From contig JAYJMM010000095.1 in assembly GCA_037349105.1 (NCBI GenBank), forward strand, positions 992,001 to 1,056,000: a DNA stretch of 64,000 bases, given 5' to 3'. This DNA is from Limnomonas spitsbergensis (lineage: Eukaryota; Chlorophyta; Chlorophyceae; Chlamydomonadales). This document shows, one piece after another, positions 33,901 through 47,500 of this stretch; positions within the stretch are counted from its first letter, which is position 1, and every line of letters begins with the position of its first letter. The notes beneath the pieces were generated by a model. The model did not search any database. It was not told where the DNA came from and was given only the letters and a program-made list of their open reading frames with translations. A program made the position numbers and the translations under genes.

Positions 33901-36900
33901 GGGCCTGCTTTCAGGAATGATGCAGGGCATGGGCCCAGACCAGCAGACCGCTGCGGCCATGTCAGGCATGCCCGGCGGTCCCGACGGCATGGCTGCGCTG
34001 ATGGGCGGCGTTCCGGGCGGCATGCCCAACCAGCTCCAGGCCATGTACATGGCGTCCATGTACCCCTTCTTTGCCCAGCAGGCTGCGATACAGTTCCCGT
34101 ACATGGGCATGCCGGGCCTGATGGGCTTCCCGGGGGGATACCCGATGATGCCGCCTCCGCCACAGGGCCCTGGGCACTTCTCAGGGATGCCTGGGATGAT
34201 GCCGGACATGATGGGGGGCGGAGGCGGATACCCCGGCATGATGCCCGGAGGCTACCCCGGTATGCCGGGCATGCCGCTGCAGTTTTCGGGCATGCCAGGC
34301 ATGATGCCAGGACCTCCGCCGGGCGGCGGGGGCGGAGGCATGCCCCCTGAGTACGCTGCCTATTACCAAAAGATGGTGGAGGCGCAAGCCGCTGCCGCCA
34401 TGGGGGGCGGGGGTGACATGTTGGGAGGAGGCAAGGGCGGCGGGGATCATAACAACGGGGACTTGAATGGCTATAAGATGCATGGCGGTGGTGGTCATGA
34501 CCTACCACACTTTCAGCACATGCCTCACATGCAGCAGCATCAGCACCACGGGGATGGAGGCAGGGACGGTAGCCCGATGGGCAGGCGGGGGCGCGACCTC
34601 AGCAGCGATCAGGGGCGCGGCGGCAGCGGGTTAGACAGTCCACACCGGCGGGAAGGGGGCGGCAGCGGCTCTGCGCGCAAAAACAGCCGCCGGGAGGAGG
34701 ACAAGCGCGCTGACGTAGTGCTGGAGGAGTTCAAAAACAACAAGGGCAAGCGCTTTGAGTTTGCGGTGAGAAGATCTTTTAGCAGGCAGGCGGGCAGGGA
34801 ACCCAGCAGGGGAGGGCGGATTAATTTGCAATTTGGATGTTGTGGGTGGACAATGACATTAAGTGCTGCCTGTACGGTGATATGGGTCGAATAGGGGGCC
34901 GGTACAGGGCCGGCATGTCCCATGAGAACATACACTCCCGCCTGCCCCGCTGCCCCTTACGGCCTCCCCCCCCTGCCTCACAATGCTTCGTAGGACATTT
35001 TCGGACATGTATACGAGTTCAGCCTTGACCAGCATGGCAGCCGCTTCATCCAGCAGAAGCTCGAAACCGCACCCCATGCTGAGCTGACCGCTGCCTTTGA
35101 GGAGGTGCTGCCGCGAGTCATCACGCTGATCACCGATGTGTTTGGAAATTATGTGGTCCAGAAGTTCTTGGATCATGGAGATTCGGAGCATCGACTCAAG
35201 CTGGCCAAGGCACTCCAGGGCAATGTGCTGGCAATGAGCTTGCAGATGTATGGATGCCGCGTTGTGCAGAAAGCGCTGGAGGTGGGAAGATGTCGATGTG
35301 GGCAGGGTGGATAAAGCAATCAAGGAATGAGGGAAGCAGGCAGGAGTTCTGAGGCCTGTGGGCGAAATCGCGAGGCACATCAGATGGGAGGGAGGGAGGG
35401 GGGGGTGGGGCGGGGAAAGGAGTGTCACGAGGTCTTGACCCTTGGACAATGGTGAGGTTCAAGGAGAGGCAAGCACCCTCCAGAATGTTGCGAGATGTGT
35501 TCAGGGAAGAGGGAGTGCAATCAGGTGTGTTGAACAAGTTTCTCGCTCAAGCAATGTGTGTCCCTAGTCAACAGCCCCCCTCCCTTTCCCGTCCACCCAA
35601 TTGCTGCCCTCCACTGACATGCCCCGTCCATTCGCCTGCGCCCCCCCCTGACATGTCCCCCTCAACTCACACGTCCCCCTCCACCCACCTGCCCCCCCCT
35701 CCCCAGGTCCTCCCCACCGAGGTCCAGTGTGAGATCATGGGTGAGCTTGACGGCCAGGTGATGCGCTGTGTGCGCGACCAGAACGGGAACCACGTGATAC
35801 AGAAGATCATTGAATGTGTGCCCACGGCGCGGGTGGTGCACCTTCTGGACAGCTTCCTGACATGCGTGGTACCACTGAGCAGCCATCCGTTTGGCTGCCG
35901 CGTAATTCAGCGCATCCTCGAGCACTGCCAGGACGAGCGCAGGCGGGCAGGGGTCATGGACGACATACTCAGGGTGGGTCAGGGGTCAGGGGAAACTTTA
36001 AACCAAACCTTGAACCCTAGGGTTGAAACATGAGACCTGCTTGATGTGACATTTCCAAACATAATGATGCACTGCTTGAAGGGGCACCTGGTTGTACTGC
36101 TTACCCTGGGCCCCTCAACCGACCCCATCCATTTCATTCACTACCCCTGTCCCGTTTTCACACCTCTCCCTTTTTGATCCCCTCCCGCTCCCCAGCTAGA
36201 TGTCCCGTTGTCACCTCGCCCCTATATCCCTGCTTGCACCCTGTCTCCCCTTCGATCCCCCGACCCCTCTCCCCCTGCCTGCAGTCCACTTGCCAGCTGG
36301 CGCAGGACCAGTACGGGAATTACGTCATCCAACACGTGCTGGAGCGTGGCACCCCTGCTGAGCGCATGAGGATTGTGACGCAGCTGGCGCCGCAGATTGT
36401 CTCCATGTCTATGCACAAGTTTGCGTCAAACGTCGTGGAGAAGTGCCTCATATTCTGCAGCGGGACAGAGAGGGACGTGCTGGTGAGATGCGCATCAGGG
36501 GGAGAAATGCAGTTATGCAGCAGGGGTGGAGGGGGAGGGTTTGGGGTCTGCAACTGCAATTCAGCTGCGTCACAGCGATGGCTGTGTGGTCCTGGTGTAG
36601 CTAGCGCTGCCGATTGAATAGGGCTAGGATCCTAGGACAGATAAGAGGTTGGTCGTCCTCATTCCAGAGATGGCTGTATGGTTATTTTTAACGGTTTTGA
36701 GGTGTGAAACAGTAACACCAAATGCCCTGCTCTTCCTCCCCCCCCCTGCTGCTGCAGATCCGCAGCATGCTAGGCACCTCGTCAGATGAGGCGTCTGAGG
36801 AGGAGGACCCCCTGCAGCAGATGATGAAGGACCAGTTCGGAAACTACGTGGTGCAGAAGGTGTGGCAGGAGGGCGCGAAGCTCAGGAGTTAACCCTGAAG

Positions 36901-37621
36901 GTTGAGAGTTCAGAGTGAAATAGGTTGTTGCAAAGGGTCATCCAAGCAATGTTAATTGAAGCCCATGTGAACATCTGAACCTGACCTCAACCTGCCTTCA
37001 ATCCTGGGGTCCCCACTTCCTCCCTTCCGCAGATGTAAATAGGAGGACTAACAGCTAAACCCTTCAACCTAATATTCTTGAACCCTCGCCCGTCCCTCCA
37101 TATCTCAGGTCCTGGAGCTTTGTGACGATGTTCAGCGCGAGCTTATGCTGAGCAGAGTGCGTCTGCAGCTGCACGCGCTGAAGAAGTACACATACGGCAA
37201 GCACATTGTCGCGCGCGTGGAGAAGCTGCTGGCCACGGGCACCAAGCTGCAAACATCCTCCAAGCTGAGCGGGCGCCCGCTGCCGGATGACGACGAGCTA
37301 CATGCGCTGCAGATGCAGCTGAACCTTATGCACAGGCAGAAGCAGCAGGGGCTGGCGGGTGCGGGCGGGGAGGAGGCACAGGCGGGGGAGGGGGGGGGAG
37401 TGGGTTTCACTGATGCGAAGGCAGCAGTGGTGCTTGCAACGCCTGGCGCTGCTGCTGGTGGGGCAAGCGAAGGCGCCGTCGGGTGTGAGGGCGGAGTGGT
37501 GGATCCCGTCTTGCTTGGAAGCAAGTCGCCGGCCAAGGAAGCTGAGGTGCCGAAAGGAGTCAGAAGCGAGGTGGGGTATTCGGCAAATACGGCCGCAGCT
37601 GCCATGCAGGCCTCTACATGA
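30973..37621 (+). CDS. Pumilio/PUF RNA-binding protein, twelve exons
   Basis: Exons 30973-30996, 31076-31471, 31679-31747, 32185-32223, 32632-32961, 33482-33610, 33863-34765, 34994-35281, 35707-35973, 36285-36482, 36758-36859 and 37109-37621 (TGA) are all phase 0 and give about 1,085 residues. The 24-nt first exon starts at ATG 30973 (MEPAQVEQ). Residues about 390-545 are rich in Met, Gly and Pro. The Pumilio homology domain begins near residue 612 ([14 protein letters not shown]) and has eight repeats with cores GSRFIQ, GNYVVQ, GCRVVQ, GNHVIQ, GCRVIQ, GNYVIQ, ASNVVE and GNYVVQ. These recognition residues match animal Pumilio, so a UGUANAUA-type target in 3' UTRs is expected. PUF proteins are cytoplasmic repressors of mRNA translation and stability. 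A repeat-poor, Ala/Gly-rich tail follows. Confidence 0.95.
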
Positions 37622-38159
37622 GCAAGGCCCTAGGGGTAATACCTGATCCCCTCTATTCATGGTTTAAGAGCAGCTATTCGTGGGACGCGAGGCATTTCCC
37701 CTACAAGAGCTAACGTGCCCCGGCTGCGCCTGGCCAGCTGGCCCTCGCCCTGAAACCGTATCTTTAGTGTCCATATGTGTACACGTTTATTCTGCACAGA
37801 GCTTTTGCCAACTTTTTGCCTGTTTTGACTGCTCCAGCAAGGTGTCGCGTGCGAACAGGTCTTTGTCTTGGCCATGACTTGGTAGGCTCCCTGTTTGTAT
37901 CTGTCACCTTATTGATGTGCGCGTGCTGTTTATATGTTAGATGATTTCCTGTACAGGTTCAGAATGGGATGTGTAGGCTGTGCAATTTATAATTACATAC
38001 GGTGGTGTTTGGTGGTTCCAGGGACCTGGGCTGATCAGGGCCAGGGGGAGGGAGGCTGTGGATGGGCTTGCCCATTCAAAGCTGCTCATGGCCGAGTGTA
38101 CTCATGAATTATTTAGGGGAGACGGACATTGGATGTGAACACGTTCGATATGTAAGGCC

Positions 38160-38164
38160 TGTAA
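38160..38164 (+). terminator. candidate TGTAA polyadenylation signal after PUF
   Basis: TGTAA, the usual polyadenylation signal of many chlorophytes, occurs about 540 bp after the PUF stop codon. A chance match is quite possible for a 5-mer. Confidence 0.25.
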
Positions 38165-39679
38165 GAAATTAAGAATGCTGTTCTGCAGAAACGTGGCCTC
38201 ATATTCAATTCATTGCCTGTTTTTAGTCCTCATTCGCATTTGAAAAGGTGCTCATGGCAGAATGCACAGGGCTCTCCATAGTGTGGCCGTATGGTGCCTG
38301 GATAGAGCAGCTAGAACAGTCTCAGGCCCCGTTGCAATTCTTCTTGAGATCCGTTTGTAACAAGGATGTTCGCAGGGGCACTAAACTAAAACAAACGCGA
38401 ACGGAGACTGTCCCCTAAAGCCATTTTAGACCCCCAGATACAAACCAGACACAGTCTGCTGGGCTTCATCTCACACTCTAGCGATCAAGGTTCTGCATGT
38501 CGTGAGGCAACGATTGAAGTACTGGCATTGAAGTGGTGGATTGGCTGGTCTATCATTTTTCTCATACCTGTACGCTGAATAACTAATGCCACTCACTGAA
38601 TCGTATATATGGAGTTAGCCCCCTCGGTTATGGCAGCAGGAGACAATTATTTATAATCAGCATCTCATATAACTCGAATCGATTAATTAAAACAGGTCAG
38701 TGACCCTTATCAGCTTAGGGCAGGCATCTACACCAGGCTAATTCGGCTTTTGAGCACGACCCCCAAGGTGGAACGTTCTCAATCAGACTAAATAATCCAC
38801 AAACTCATATCACAGTTCTGTCCAGCAAACAAATCAACCAAACACTTATAACCAGAGATGAAAACCGATAAGCCCCTCAACCTAGTATTGAAGAAGGGCA
38901 ATGTAATGTGGTAAAAGCTTTTGGGTAGGCACCGGTGGATGAACTCCGGAACATCATGCCTAACAACAAGAAAATACGTCATTCTGCCAAGAGGTCAACC
39001 CCATTAACCACTAAGCATCTAGTGTAAAGGTCATCCTCAGGGCACCACACAAGTTCCTCAGGTGTACCTCAAGACCCAGCCCTGATGCAGCATACCAGTA
39101 CTTGTTGTAGGTCATAACTTCTGGATTACTAGTACCACCAGATGGGTACCGTCAGGCGCCTGGTACCATATCACCCCCTAATACTACTGTTTTGAGGTAA
39201 AAGAGAAATGAAATCAAGTGCAAAAACCAGCCAATATTAAAAGCATTAAAAATTTGGCAAGACGAGTAAGTAATCAGAGGGGCTGCTGCGCAGCACAAAG
39301 AACGGCAGAGCAGTCGGGTATGTGACTTTTCAGAGGGAGGCGCGGATGGGGTCACCTGGACCCCATGCAAACACCCTCGCCATGTTGAAGGATTTCAAAA
39401 CATTTGTCACAACTCTATCGCTGGCTAAGTGCGTGTTTTTAATGATGCGTTTCTAAATGCGCATAGAGAAGCGAAGCTGCAGCTGTCCACCTGTCGCGTG
39501 ACACAAGGGGACACCGTGACGACACCTTACGTCATCCGCTGTGAGATCCAGCCTTGGTAGCTGAGTTTCTCATTTCTGCACCTCGGCCTTTGAGGTCTAA
39601 CAGTAAAAACCTTTATACATACAGTTGATTGATTTGCGCTCTAGCGCGTAAAGTTTCCGGGACGTTCCAGAAACATCGG

Positions 39680-39719
39680 GCGGACGGACGGACGGACGGA
39701 CGGACGGACTGACTGACGG
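39680..39719. repeat. CGGA microsatellite
   Basis: Seven or so CGGA units followed by CTGA variants. Confidence 0.9.
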
Positions 39720-40041
39720 ATACGGGGTGACTCTGGGGGCTTCGCGGGGGCGACCTTCGGCCGCTCGGCGGGGCTCTGCCGAAATAATTCAGGGCAACTG
39801 CGACCTGCATAAACTGTGTCAAACAACACAATTTGTTTTATTCATCATCAGTAATCCTCGGGGAACCACCAACGTGGCTGAGGGGCCCTTTGGGACCCTG
39901 CTGCCTACCTCGGAAAGTACGGTACCCAACCCTGGAAAGTAGACATTAAAAACAGTGTTGAACACAACATACTGTGACACCTGTACCGTCATTTATCTGC
40001 AAACTAGCCGCCCAGTTTGAGGCCCCTGCTGCCAACGGATG

Positions 40042-42552
40042 TCAGCCAACCTGCACCCTGGCCCTCATCTCCTGAATGGCGGCGCAGTCTTTCACGTGCC
40101 CGCCATTCCACGCCTGCACCTGGCAGGCCTTGCAGCAGTACCTCGCCCCGCACCCACCCGCGCACGCCAGCGTCTTAACGGTCATCTCACATGGGCCACC
40201 CATCTGGAGGCAGGCGGCGTTGCAACAGGGCCCGGTGCCCCACAAGTCCTCAGGCATGCCCAGCATAAGCGTCGAGCGTACCAACTTCCAGCTATGCCAA
40301 TCAGCCACACCACTGCCTCCAACACCTGGAAGTGCCGGTGGTAGGGCAGCAGCAGAGGCACCGCCTCCCCCTTCCATCGGCATCGCAGTAATCGCACCCT
40401 GCCCTAACAACAGGATTTTCCTCAACAGCCCCAGCAGGCTACGGCCAGCCTCTCTGGCGCCGCAGGGGCACTCCGCAGACGCGCTGCCAAACCCCTGCTC
40501 ATGGGTGTTCTGGTTTGTCGTGACAAAGCTTGGCAGACCACGGCCAGTCAGGTGAATCAGCAGGTCCCCAGCCTCTACAAAAAGGACATCAAGGCCTGGG
40601 GAGTGAAGCAGCTGCTTGAGCACGATGAGCAGCTGATGGAAGCAGGTTCGCACTGCTGCAGCCACTGACAGCACCTCAGACATGCACTCCAACAGCACCT
40701 CCCACACCTCACAGGCCAGGACCTTTGGTAGGGCAGCACAAACCACAACCACAGAGCTCTCCATTGCATCTGACAGCTCTGCCGCCGAGGTGACGAGGGT
40801 CCTTGCTTCTGGTGGACCCTGCTCGTCAGGATGAGCTCGCATCAGCTTAACCACATGCGTGAACCTTTCCGGGTTGTACATCACCACAGCCAGATTAATA
40901 CCCAGGGCAGTGGAGTATTCATTTGCACAATCCATTGATTGCTGGCTACAGCATAACTGATGGTGCTGCCGTACGCTGCGGAAGGGCTGCTCACCCAATG
41001 CTGCACACGCCAGGCTATCCACCAGCAAGGCCATCATGGCCACCACTTCCATGGCAAGCACCTTAAACACAACATGGGCAGCAGCGTCATCACTCCCAAG
41101 CCCCTGACCAGGTGGATCAGCTTGTATGGACTGGTTCCAGGCCACCCAGTGCTCATGCAGCACCTTACTTGTGGCTCGGATACTCAACCACACGGGATCG
41201 GCCAGCAATGCAGACAGACACAGCTGTGGAGCTGACAGGAGGCGCCTGATCAGACCCAAGACACTGCATGAGCTGCGGATGGCCTGGAGGGATTCCTCAT
41301 GGCCAACAGGCAGCTGTGGCGCAGGAGCTAACTCAAGTGCAGCAACATCTGCCACATCAGCAGTGCCAATGGCAGGTGCTGCTGCACCGCTGGTAAATGC
41401 TGCTGTACCGCTGGTAGGTGCTGCGGCAGCTCTGACAAATGCTGCTGCACCGCCATCAAGTGCTGCGGTACTGCTGGCAGATGCTGATATACTGCTGGCA
41501 GATGCTGCTGTACCGCTGGCAGTTCCTGCAGTACCGCTGGCTGATGCCACTGCATTGCTGGCAGCTGCTACGTCACTGCCTAGATCCAGCGTGCTTATTG
41601 GCAGGATTCTATCCAGCAGGCTCCAGCAGGCCGGGATGAGCAGGGCACCTACTCCGTCCAAGGCATGCATGCACTCGGGCAAGACCCATTGCCGTCCCGC
41701 TGCCCAAGACATCTCACAGCAATGTAAGAAGTAGCGGGGCTCATGGTGAAGGACATTATTACCTTGTCTATGTCATCTGGAAGCAGCACAGACGCTTTGG
41801 CCAGAGTCAGGCCCATGCTGACCATCCTCAGCAGGCTGGAGCAAAGCTGCTCTGGCGGACATCGCGAATGCAGCCCCCTGTTGCAGCTGGAATGGCTGGC
41901 ACCCACATCATATAATGCATGGCTTGCCCTCATCAGTGCATCCCACAAGCTGGCCGTATGCGGAACCGCATCAGCTGGGGTGTGGGCGGCTGTGAGGCGC
42001 AGTGTCTCCTCCATCAAGCACATGAGGTCCCACAGTTGCTGCGGCTTCAAGAGCTCTGTGTCAAAGACAAGGAGGATACGGAGGGGTGAGCAGGGAAAAT
42101 GAGAGATCAGGAGAAGGGGGACCGCAGGAAAAGATTGCAGCGGAGAGCAACAAAATAAGAAGACTTTGTAAGACCCCAATGCAGGTTGAAGAGCAATGCA
42201 GCGTAGGGTAACAGCATCAACACATGTACAATACGAGAAAACACGGTGTGCTGATGTGGAGAACAAATGCAATACATGAGCATACTGGAGTACCGATATG
42301 GCTTAGGGTGATGGACCCGAATGATCTCACACCAAACCAGGGGAGCGTCATCAAGATTAACGCACCAGGCGAAAATTTGCCAAGCACATTTCTTGCATCT
42401 ATCAGCATATTGCGTTTCTCCGCGGGAAGAGAAGGTTGCAAGCTTGCTGAGCTGGCTGTAGCCTCCACTGTGGGTGCAGGTGGGCTGACGAGGGAGCTCT
42501 CTGGCAGCAGCGCAATCTGCATGGCCTGTAGCGCGCATCGGCACGGCCACAC
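40042..42552 (-). pseudogene. MYND zinc-finger gene, copy A (damaged)
   Basis: A 556-codon open frame (41712 down to 40042) begins MSWAAGRQW and ends with a MYND-type zinc finger: Cys pairs CCNAAC and CAGGC, then YCC, CQ, W, HVKDC. MYND fingers bind Pro-rich peptides in partner proteins. The middle is an Ala/Ser/Thr-rich stretch with tandem short units, then a helical region (HQLLIVLKQLLHS). Upstream, an exon ending its acceptor at 42055 (ELLKPQQLWDLMCLMEETLRL) stays open into the same region in a different frame. Comparison with copy B shows a net 5-nt length difference near 41765 that breaks the join. A further exon with PCRCALQAMQIALLPES lies at about 42360-42552. Exons found in copy B before that point are missing here. 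The 556-residue part could still be expressed alone. Confidence 0.65.
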
Positions 42553-42559
42553 CTGGATG

Positions 42560-44528
42560 GATGAAGCAGGTAAGGAAAGGCAAAACAGGCTAAGGCTGCT
42601 GGTGGCAGCAGCAGCGGATGGCTGGTGCCAACGGTACTTCAGTCTGGTTGGGTGATGCTAACAAGCTCCTCAGTCCTAACATCTGCATCTCCCCCGAGAA
42701 TGCATTGCTGCATGTCCCATCTACCTGTAAACCGAACCCAGCCTACGGGTTATGCCCTGGCCGGTGGTGTGGCTGCTGGTACCCACCCTTGCTCAATGCG
42801 AGGAACCCATTCATGTTTTGAACTGGACGCTTCATACACATCTATGTTTTAGGGTGCAGAAGAGTGCAGTCATCCACAGCTTACTAGTACTTGTTAGCCC
42901 CAAAAATGCATTCGATCACACCTTTACCTCAGTTCTGTTGGTCAAGATTGTGATATCTGAACCTAAGATGCTCCTTGCCGCAATCATGTTGTACATGGGT
43001 TCACATTCCAGTTGCTGGGGCAGATGAGAACGCCAGGATACAATCCCATATGCGATTGGCGGACAGAGGATGGTTTGATCGTTCACTCCAGTTCGTCAGT
43101 TGAGAATTGGTAGGGGCCCTAGGGGCGCAAGCGCTCCAGGCCAGGGATTCTGTAACGATCCTGATCACCTGTGATGGGCGGATGGGGTTCCATCACATCT
43201 AGATCCTTGGATGTACCGATAATCGAAAATAACGCCGAAATAACCCTAAAGATGCGCATGACATACCCGCAGCGGAACACCATGAAAACGCCAAGCGCTG
43301 CTTAGGTTCAGATGTAGCTACAGGTGACCTGTAGAGCGAGCTAGGGTCTTCATAACGAGGCACCTGACACTCATCTTGAGCACATCGCCACAATGATCAA
43401 TGATCAAGCACAATGGCTTAAGGTCAGATCACACTCTGCGGCTCTCTAGGCCAGGTTCTTCAACGTCTATGCCACGCTATTTGACCGCTCGTCTGTTAAG
43501 AATTGGGCAACAATTGCAGACGGATGCTGAAGCGCATACTCATGCCTGTGCACAATGCGTTGCAGTCCGCTAGCTCACAGGTGGGTCTCGCAGCTGCAGC
43601 AAGTAAGCTGAGCCTCAGGACTGCAGAGACCGTGGCAAACTGGCAGCTGATACATTTGAAGTGCACATGCTGCAACTGGAGCATCACCACATTAACTGGA
43701 GGATCAGAACCACCTGCTCCTGCTCCTCCTCTTTCGATTACCATCTGATTGAGCTGGCTCTCAGCCAAGCAGTGCATGTGGCTGCCAGCTGGCTGGCACG
43801 GGTACCGGTATACCGCATTTACGGAGCCTGCAGCTGTTGCATCCACCAAGCCTTCGCGGTCCTACACAGTGAGTACGGGGGCAGCAGCAGAAGCAGCAGC
43901 AATAGCTGCAGCTGACATGTGTACAGAGCCCACATTGAGCAGGGTAACTGGCATTCCATCAAGGCCATGCGTCTGGTACTGACATGCTCAAGACTCGTGC
44001 TGCAGCAGTGCAGCACCCTGTTCTCGCCAACTCTCTTGCCTGGAAAATAGCTCGGTAGCGCCCTGAATTCTTCTCTATGCCATCTACAGGTCTCCTGGGA
44101 GAAAATGCACCCTGACCTGGCAAGGGCTCTGTCAAGCATAGTGGTGAAAATTGGCACTAGGGCGCTGGTCCGCGCGAAGTAGTGCACCATGCACATATGG
44201 AACACTCGACATCGCAACGGCAACAGTTGCAAGCACGAAAATATCACATTATGGAATGATGGAATCTAGATTTTGCTTGCCGCTCGAGGCAACCGCGACC
44301 CCTGCTGGCCTGGCCGCAACCGTCCAACTGAAGGATTTCCTATCTTACGCCTCTTCCGCAGCGGCCTACAAAATGGCAATTTTCTGTGTTTCTTTCATGA
44401 CAGTCTAAGTGACCCCGCCGATTTATTAATTGTCTCATACTTTCCCCCCTGATCCATGGGGAAAACACTGCTCATGCTAGAATTCGAAATTTCAATTGCT
44501 GTATCATTCGCCAGCAAGTGGCAGCTCG
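42560..44528. other. intergenic, no gene recognised
   Basis: Several short open frames on both strands overlap without family resemblance. The right end is the 5' flank of the EED-like gene, with an in-frame TAG at 44478 before its start. Confidence 0.45.
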
Positions 44529-47500
44529 ATGAACGCAATCAGAAGCTCTCGACAGAAGCAGATATCACTCGAAACTGAATACAGAGGAGGCAGCACGTCC
44601 TATGCAGCTTTCGTGCAGCAGCACCTGCACCTGAAAACAGTCATTAAGGAGAGCCACTGCTCCCCAGTTCACACCCTGGTCTTCAATCACACCTCATCCT
44701 TGCTGCACAATTTGGTTGCCTCCGTGGGGAGTGACCATGCCACAATTTATGATGACAGCCACATGGGCGACTACGTAGCTCTCAGCGTTCAGTTCCAGAA
44801 CACAGCGACAGCGCACCATCCAGGAGGGGTCAGTGAGGCGCCACTGACCTGCAGGCCTTGGTCTTATCAGCTGAGCGTCTTTGCTGATCATGCTTAGCAC
44901 CGGCGATTGCGCTCACGAGCTCGCTCAAGTGCAGGGTCTGTCAACGTGCTCCTGGATCAACACAGAGGGCCTGTGCAGCCACCCACATGGAGATGCATGG
45001 CTGGTGCGTCACCGGATCGTGGTGCACTGGCAGTGCTACTGTTGATTGATGTATGATAACGATGCATATAACGATGCATATAACGATGCATATAACGATG
45101 CATATAACGATGCATATAGCGATGCATACAACGATGCAAGGGTTCTTTCATTTTTCTTCTTGACCCCCCAATCGCTCTCCTTCCCACCCACTGTCCCCCC
45201 ATTAGATCGGCCTTGTAACCGAACAGCCTCATGACCTGCCTTCCTGCGTAGGCTGTGGCGGGGGCAGACCCTGTCATCCAAATCCTTAGTGTCGCAGAGG
45301 CCCGTGTCATAGCGCAGCTTAAGGGTGAGCGGCCACCATGTGGAATAGATGGGGCTGTGGCAGCAGCGCCCCGCCTGGATCATAGCGCTACTCAAGAATC
45401 AGTGGCCAGGAGGAAGGATTGAGAGCCCGGGATTGGGTTTGGGATTGGGATTGGAAGCAGCCTGGGTTTGGGATGGGATTGAGAGCCTGGGTTAGGGTTT
45501 GGGATTGGGATTGGGATTGCAAGCACCTCTGTTCCTTTCCTGATGCACTGGTATTGCATGGTTTTGTGGCCCGTCTGAAAGCCATACCAACAAAATAGAC
45601 ATTTTGAACGCAACCTTCTGTTGTCCCCCCTCCACACTTCCAGGCCACACTTGTGAAGTGGTGCAGCTGAGCGGTGCCCTTGACCTCCCAGGCCTGCTGC
45701 TCTCTCTGGACAAGGAGGGCTGCATTCGATTGTGGGACGTGCGGACAGGAGCTTGCCTTGGGTCTGCACGCTCAGATGCTGGCTCGCTGGTGCGCCTGTT
45801 TCAGGGTCTATGTTCACAAGCCAAGAGTTGTATGGAATGGTTGATACAACCGCCCTGAAGCCATTTTGAAAGGGTTAGGCAGAACAGACCGGTAGGGTAG
45901 CAAGGAAGCAAGGCTAACACAAATCATGTAGAGAGAGAATGACAAAAGATAACCAGGACCAAAGCTAACTCTGAACTGAACGCACTAAATCGAAGGCGGA
46001 AACAGACACCAAGGTCGCATGGCATATGGCCCATGCTAGTTCGTCCTAAGTTCATGTGAGGAACGGGTGCTATTTCAAGGTTTAAGATCCAAGTATGGGC
46101 GCTGGCGTCCCTGAATCTACTGATTCAGCTGCCGACACGGTGATGTGGACGGGTCAAAAGGCCTGAGAGATGCAGGCAGGAAATGTGCTGAGGGGGTTTG
46201 GGTTGCTGTCTTTTCACACGTCATCAGTGCTGCTTGATTGAATCCATCGCTGTCCTCTATTGACATGTGCCTTTGTGACTCCCACTGCATCCTTTTCTAC
46301 GCCCTGGACACGGGACGCTGGCAGATCCGATTTGAATACTCTTTGAGTCATCCCTGATTCAAGTTTTGGATCTCAAAATATCCATATGAGGGCCGATGTT
46401 GGACCCATCCAGGGGAGATGCCGCGGGAACTGACTGAATGGGATCCAAAGAAAGAGGACCCTCCTTGCACTTCCAAGCCTATCCTCAGGGCCCATGCAGC
46501 ATAGGACACCCATGAGCTGCAACTTCTAAAACAAAATCGAAATATTGATGGCTCCTCCACAGAAACTGTTTGCGCTTCAGGTTCTGACCCTCAGGCCTGC
46601 ACTTGTTTCCCCCCCTCTCCCCTTGCACCTCTGCCTCAGGACCTGCACCCTAGCGGGCGCTGCTTTGTGACTGGCCACCGCAATGGCCGCTTACGATTGT
46701 GGCCGCTGCCTCTAGTGATAACCCCGGACTCATCGCCTCAGGGTGCAGGCCTGGCGCATGAGTCCAATGCATCACAGCACACGTGTGTTGCCACATCAGC
46801 GCACAAAGAGCCTGTGGGTTGCGATCCCGCCACGCAGCCTGACGTGGGTTCAGCCACATCGGGAGGCAGTGGGTCTGCCACAGGACCGCAGTGGGAGGCT
46901 TCAACGGCAGGCCCGACTGTGTCCCCCCGGGGGAGCAGTGCAGGCGGCACTGGCGCACGGGGAGGCGGGCCTGCGGCCGCACTCCGCTGCCATTGGACGA
47001 TGCCGGCCGGCTGGGAGCTGCAGGCCGGCAGCTGGCTGCAGCCTCCGTCACCGCTTACGGACACAGTAGACAGCATCAGGATTCTGCCGGGTGAGCGAAG
47101 TGGGGGAGCATGGCACCTGGAGCATTCTTACCAGGTATGCTGCCAGGTCTTACTCCTCGCACTTGAATGTGGGTGTATGCTGCCTGCTCCCACACTCCAC
47201 TTTTATGTGTGGGTGTATACTGCCAGCTCCCATCCCTCCCACTTATATAGTTATATAGGGGTGTATGCTGCCAGCTTCCACTTGTCAGACTGATGTAGGG
47301 ATGTATGCTGCCTGCTCCCACTTCTCGCACATGCAAGGCAGGTTCAGGGGCAGAAATAGCTACAAACCATTTCTGCCCGCCACCGCCTCTCACACGTGCA
47401 TGCTGCGTCAGTGAGCGTTGATGCAGCAGGGCGTGCGAGGGATGGGGACAGTCCCCTTGTCTTGCCTGCTCCTGTACCATCCCCTGTACTTGCCCTGCCT

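Larger units (their letters stand above)
37622..39964. other. intergenic, no gene recognised
   Basis: Contains the PUF 3' UTR and about 2 kb of sequence without convincing coding potential. The only structured element is the CGGA microsatellite near 39680. Confidence 0.5.

Noticed and set aside
33787..34508. Antisense frames of up to 211 codons opposite the PUF gene
   Set aside because: They lie opposite the Met/Gly/Pro-rich exon, whose composition removes stops on the other strand.
46563..46580. 18-nt micro-exon in the EED-like gene
   Set aside because: Flanking AG and GT fit and the frame would hold, but the donor is poor and the gene reads in phase without it.
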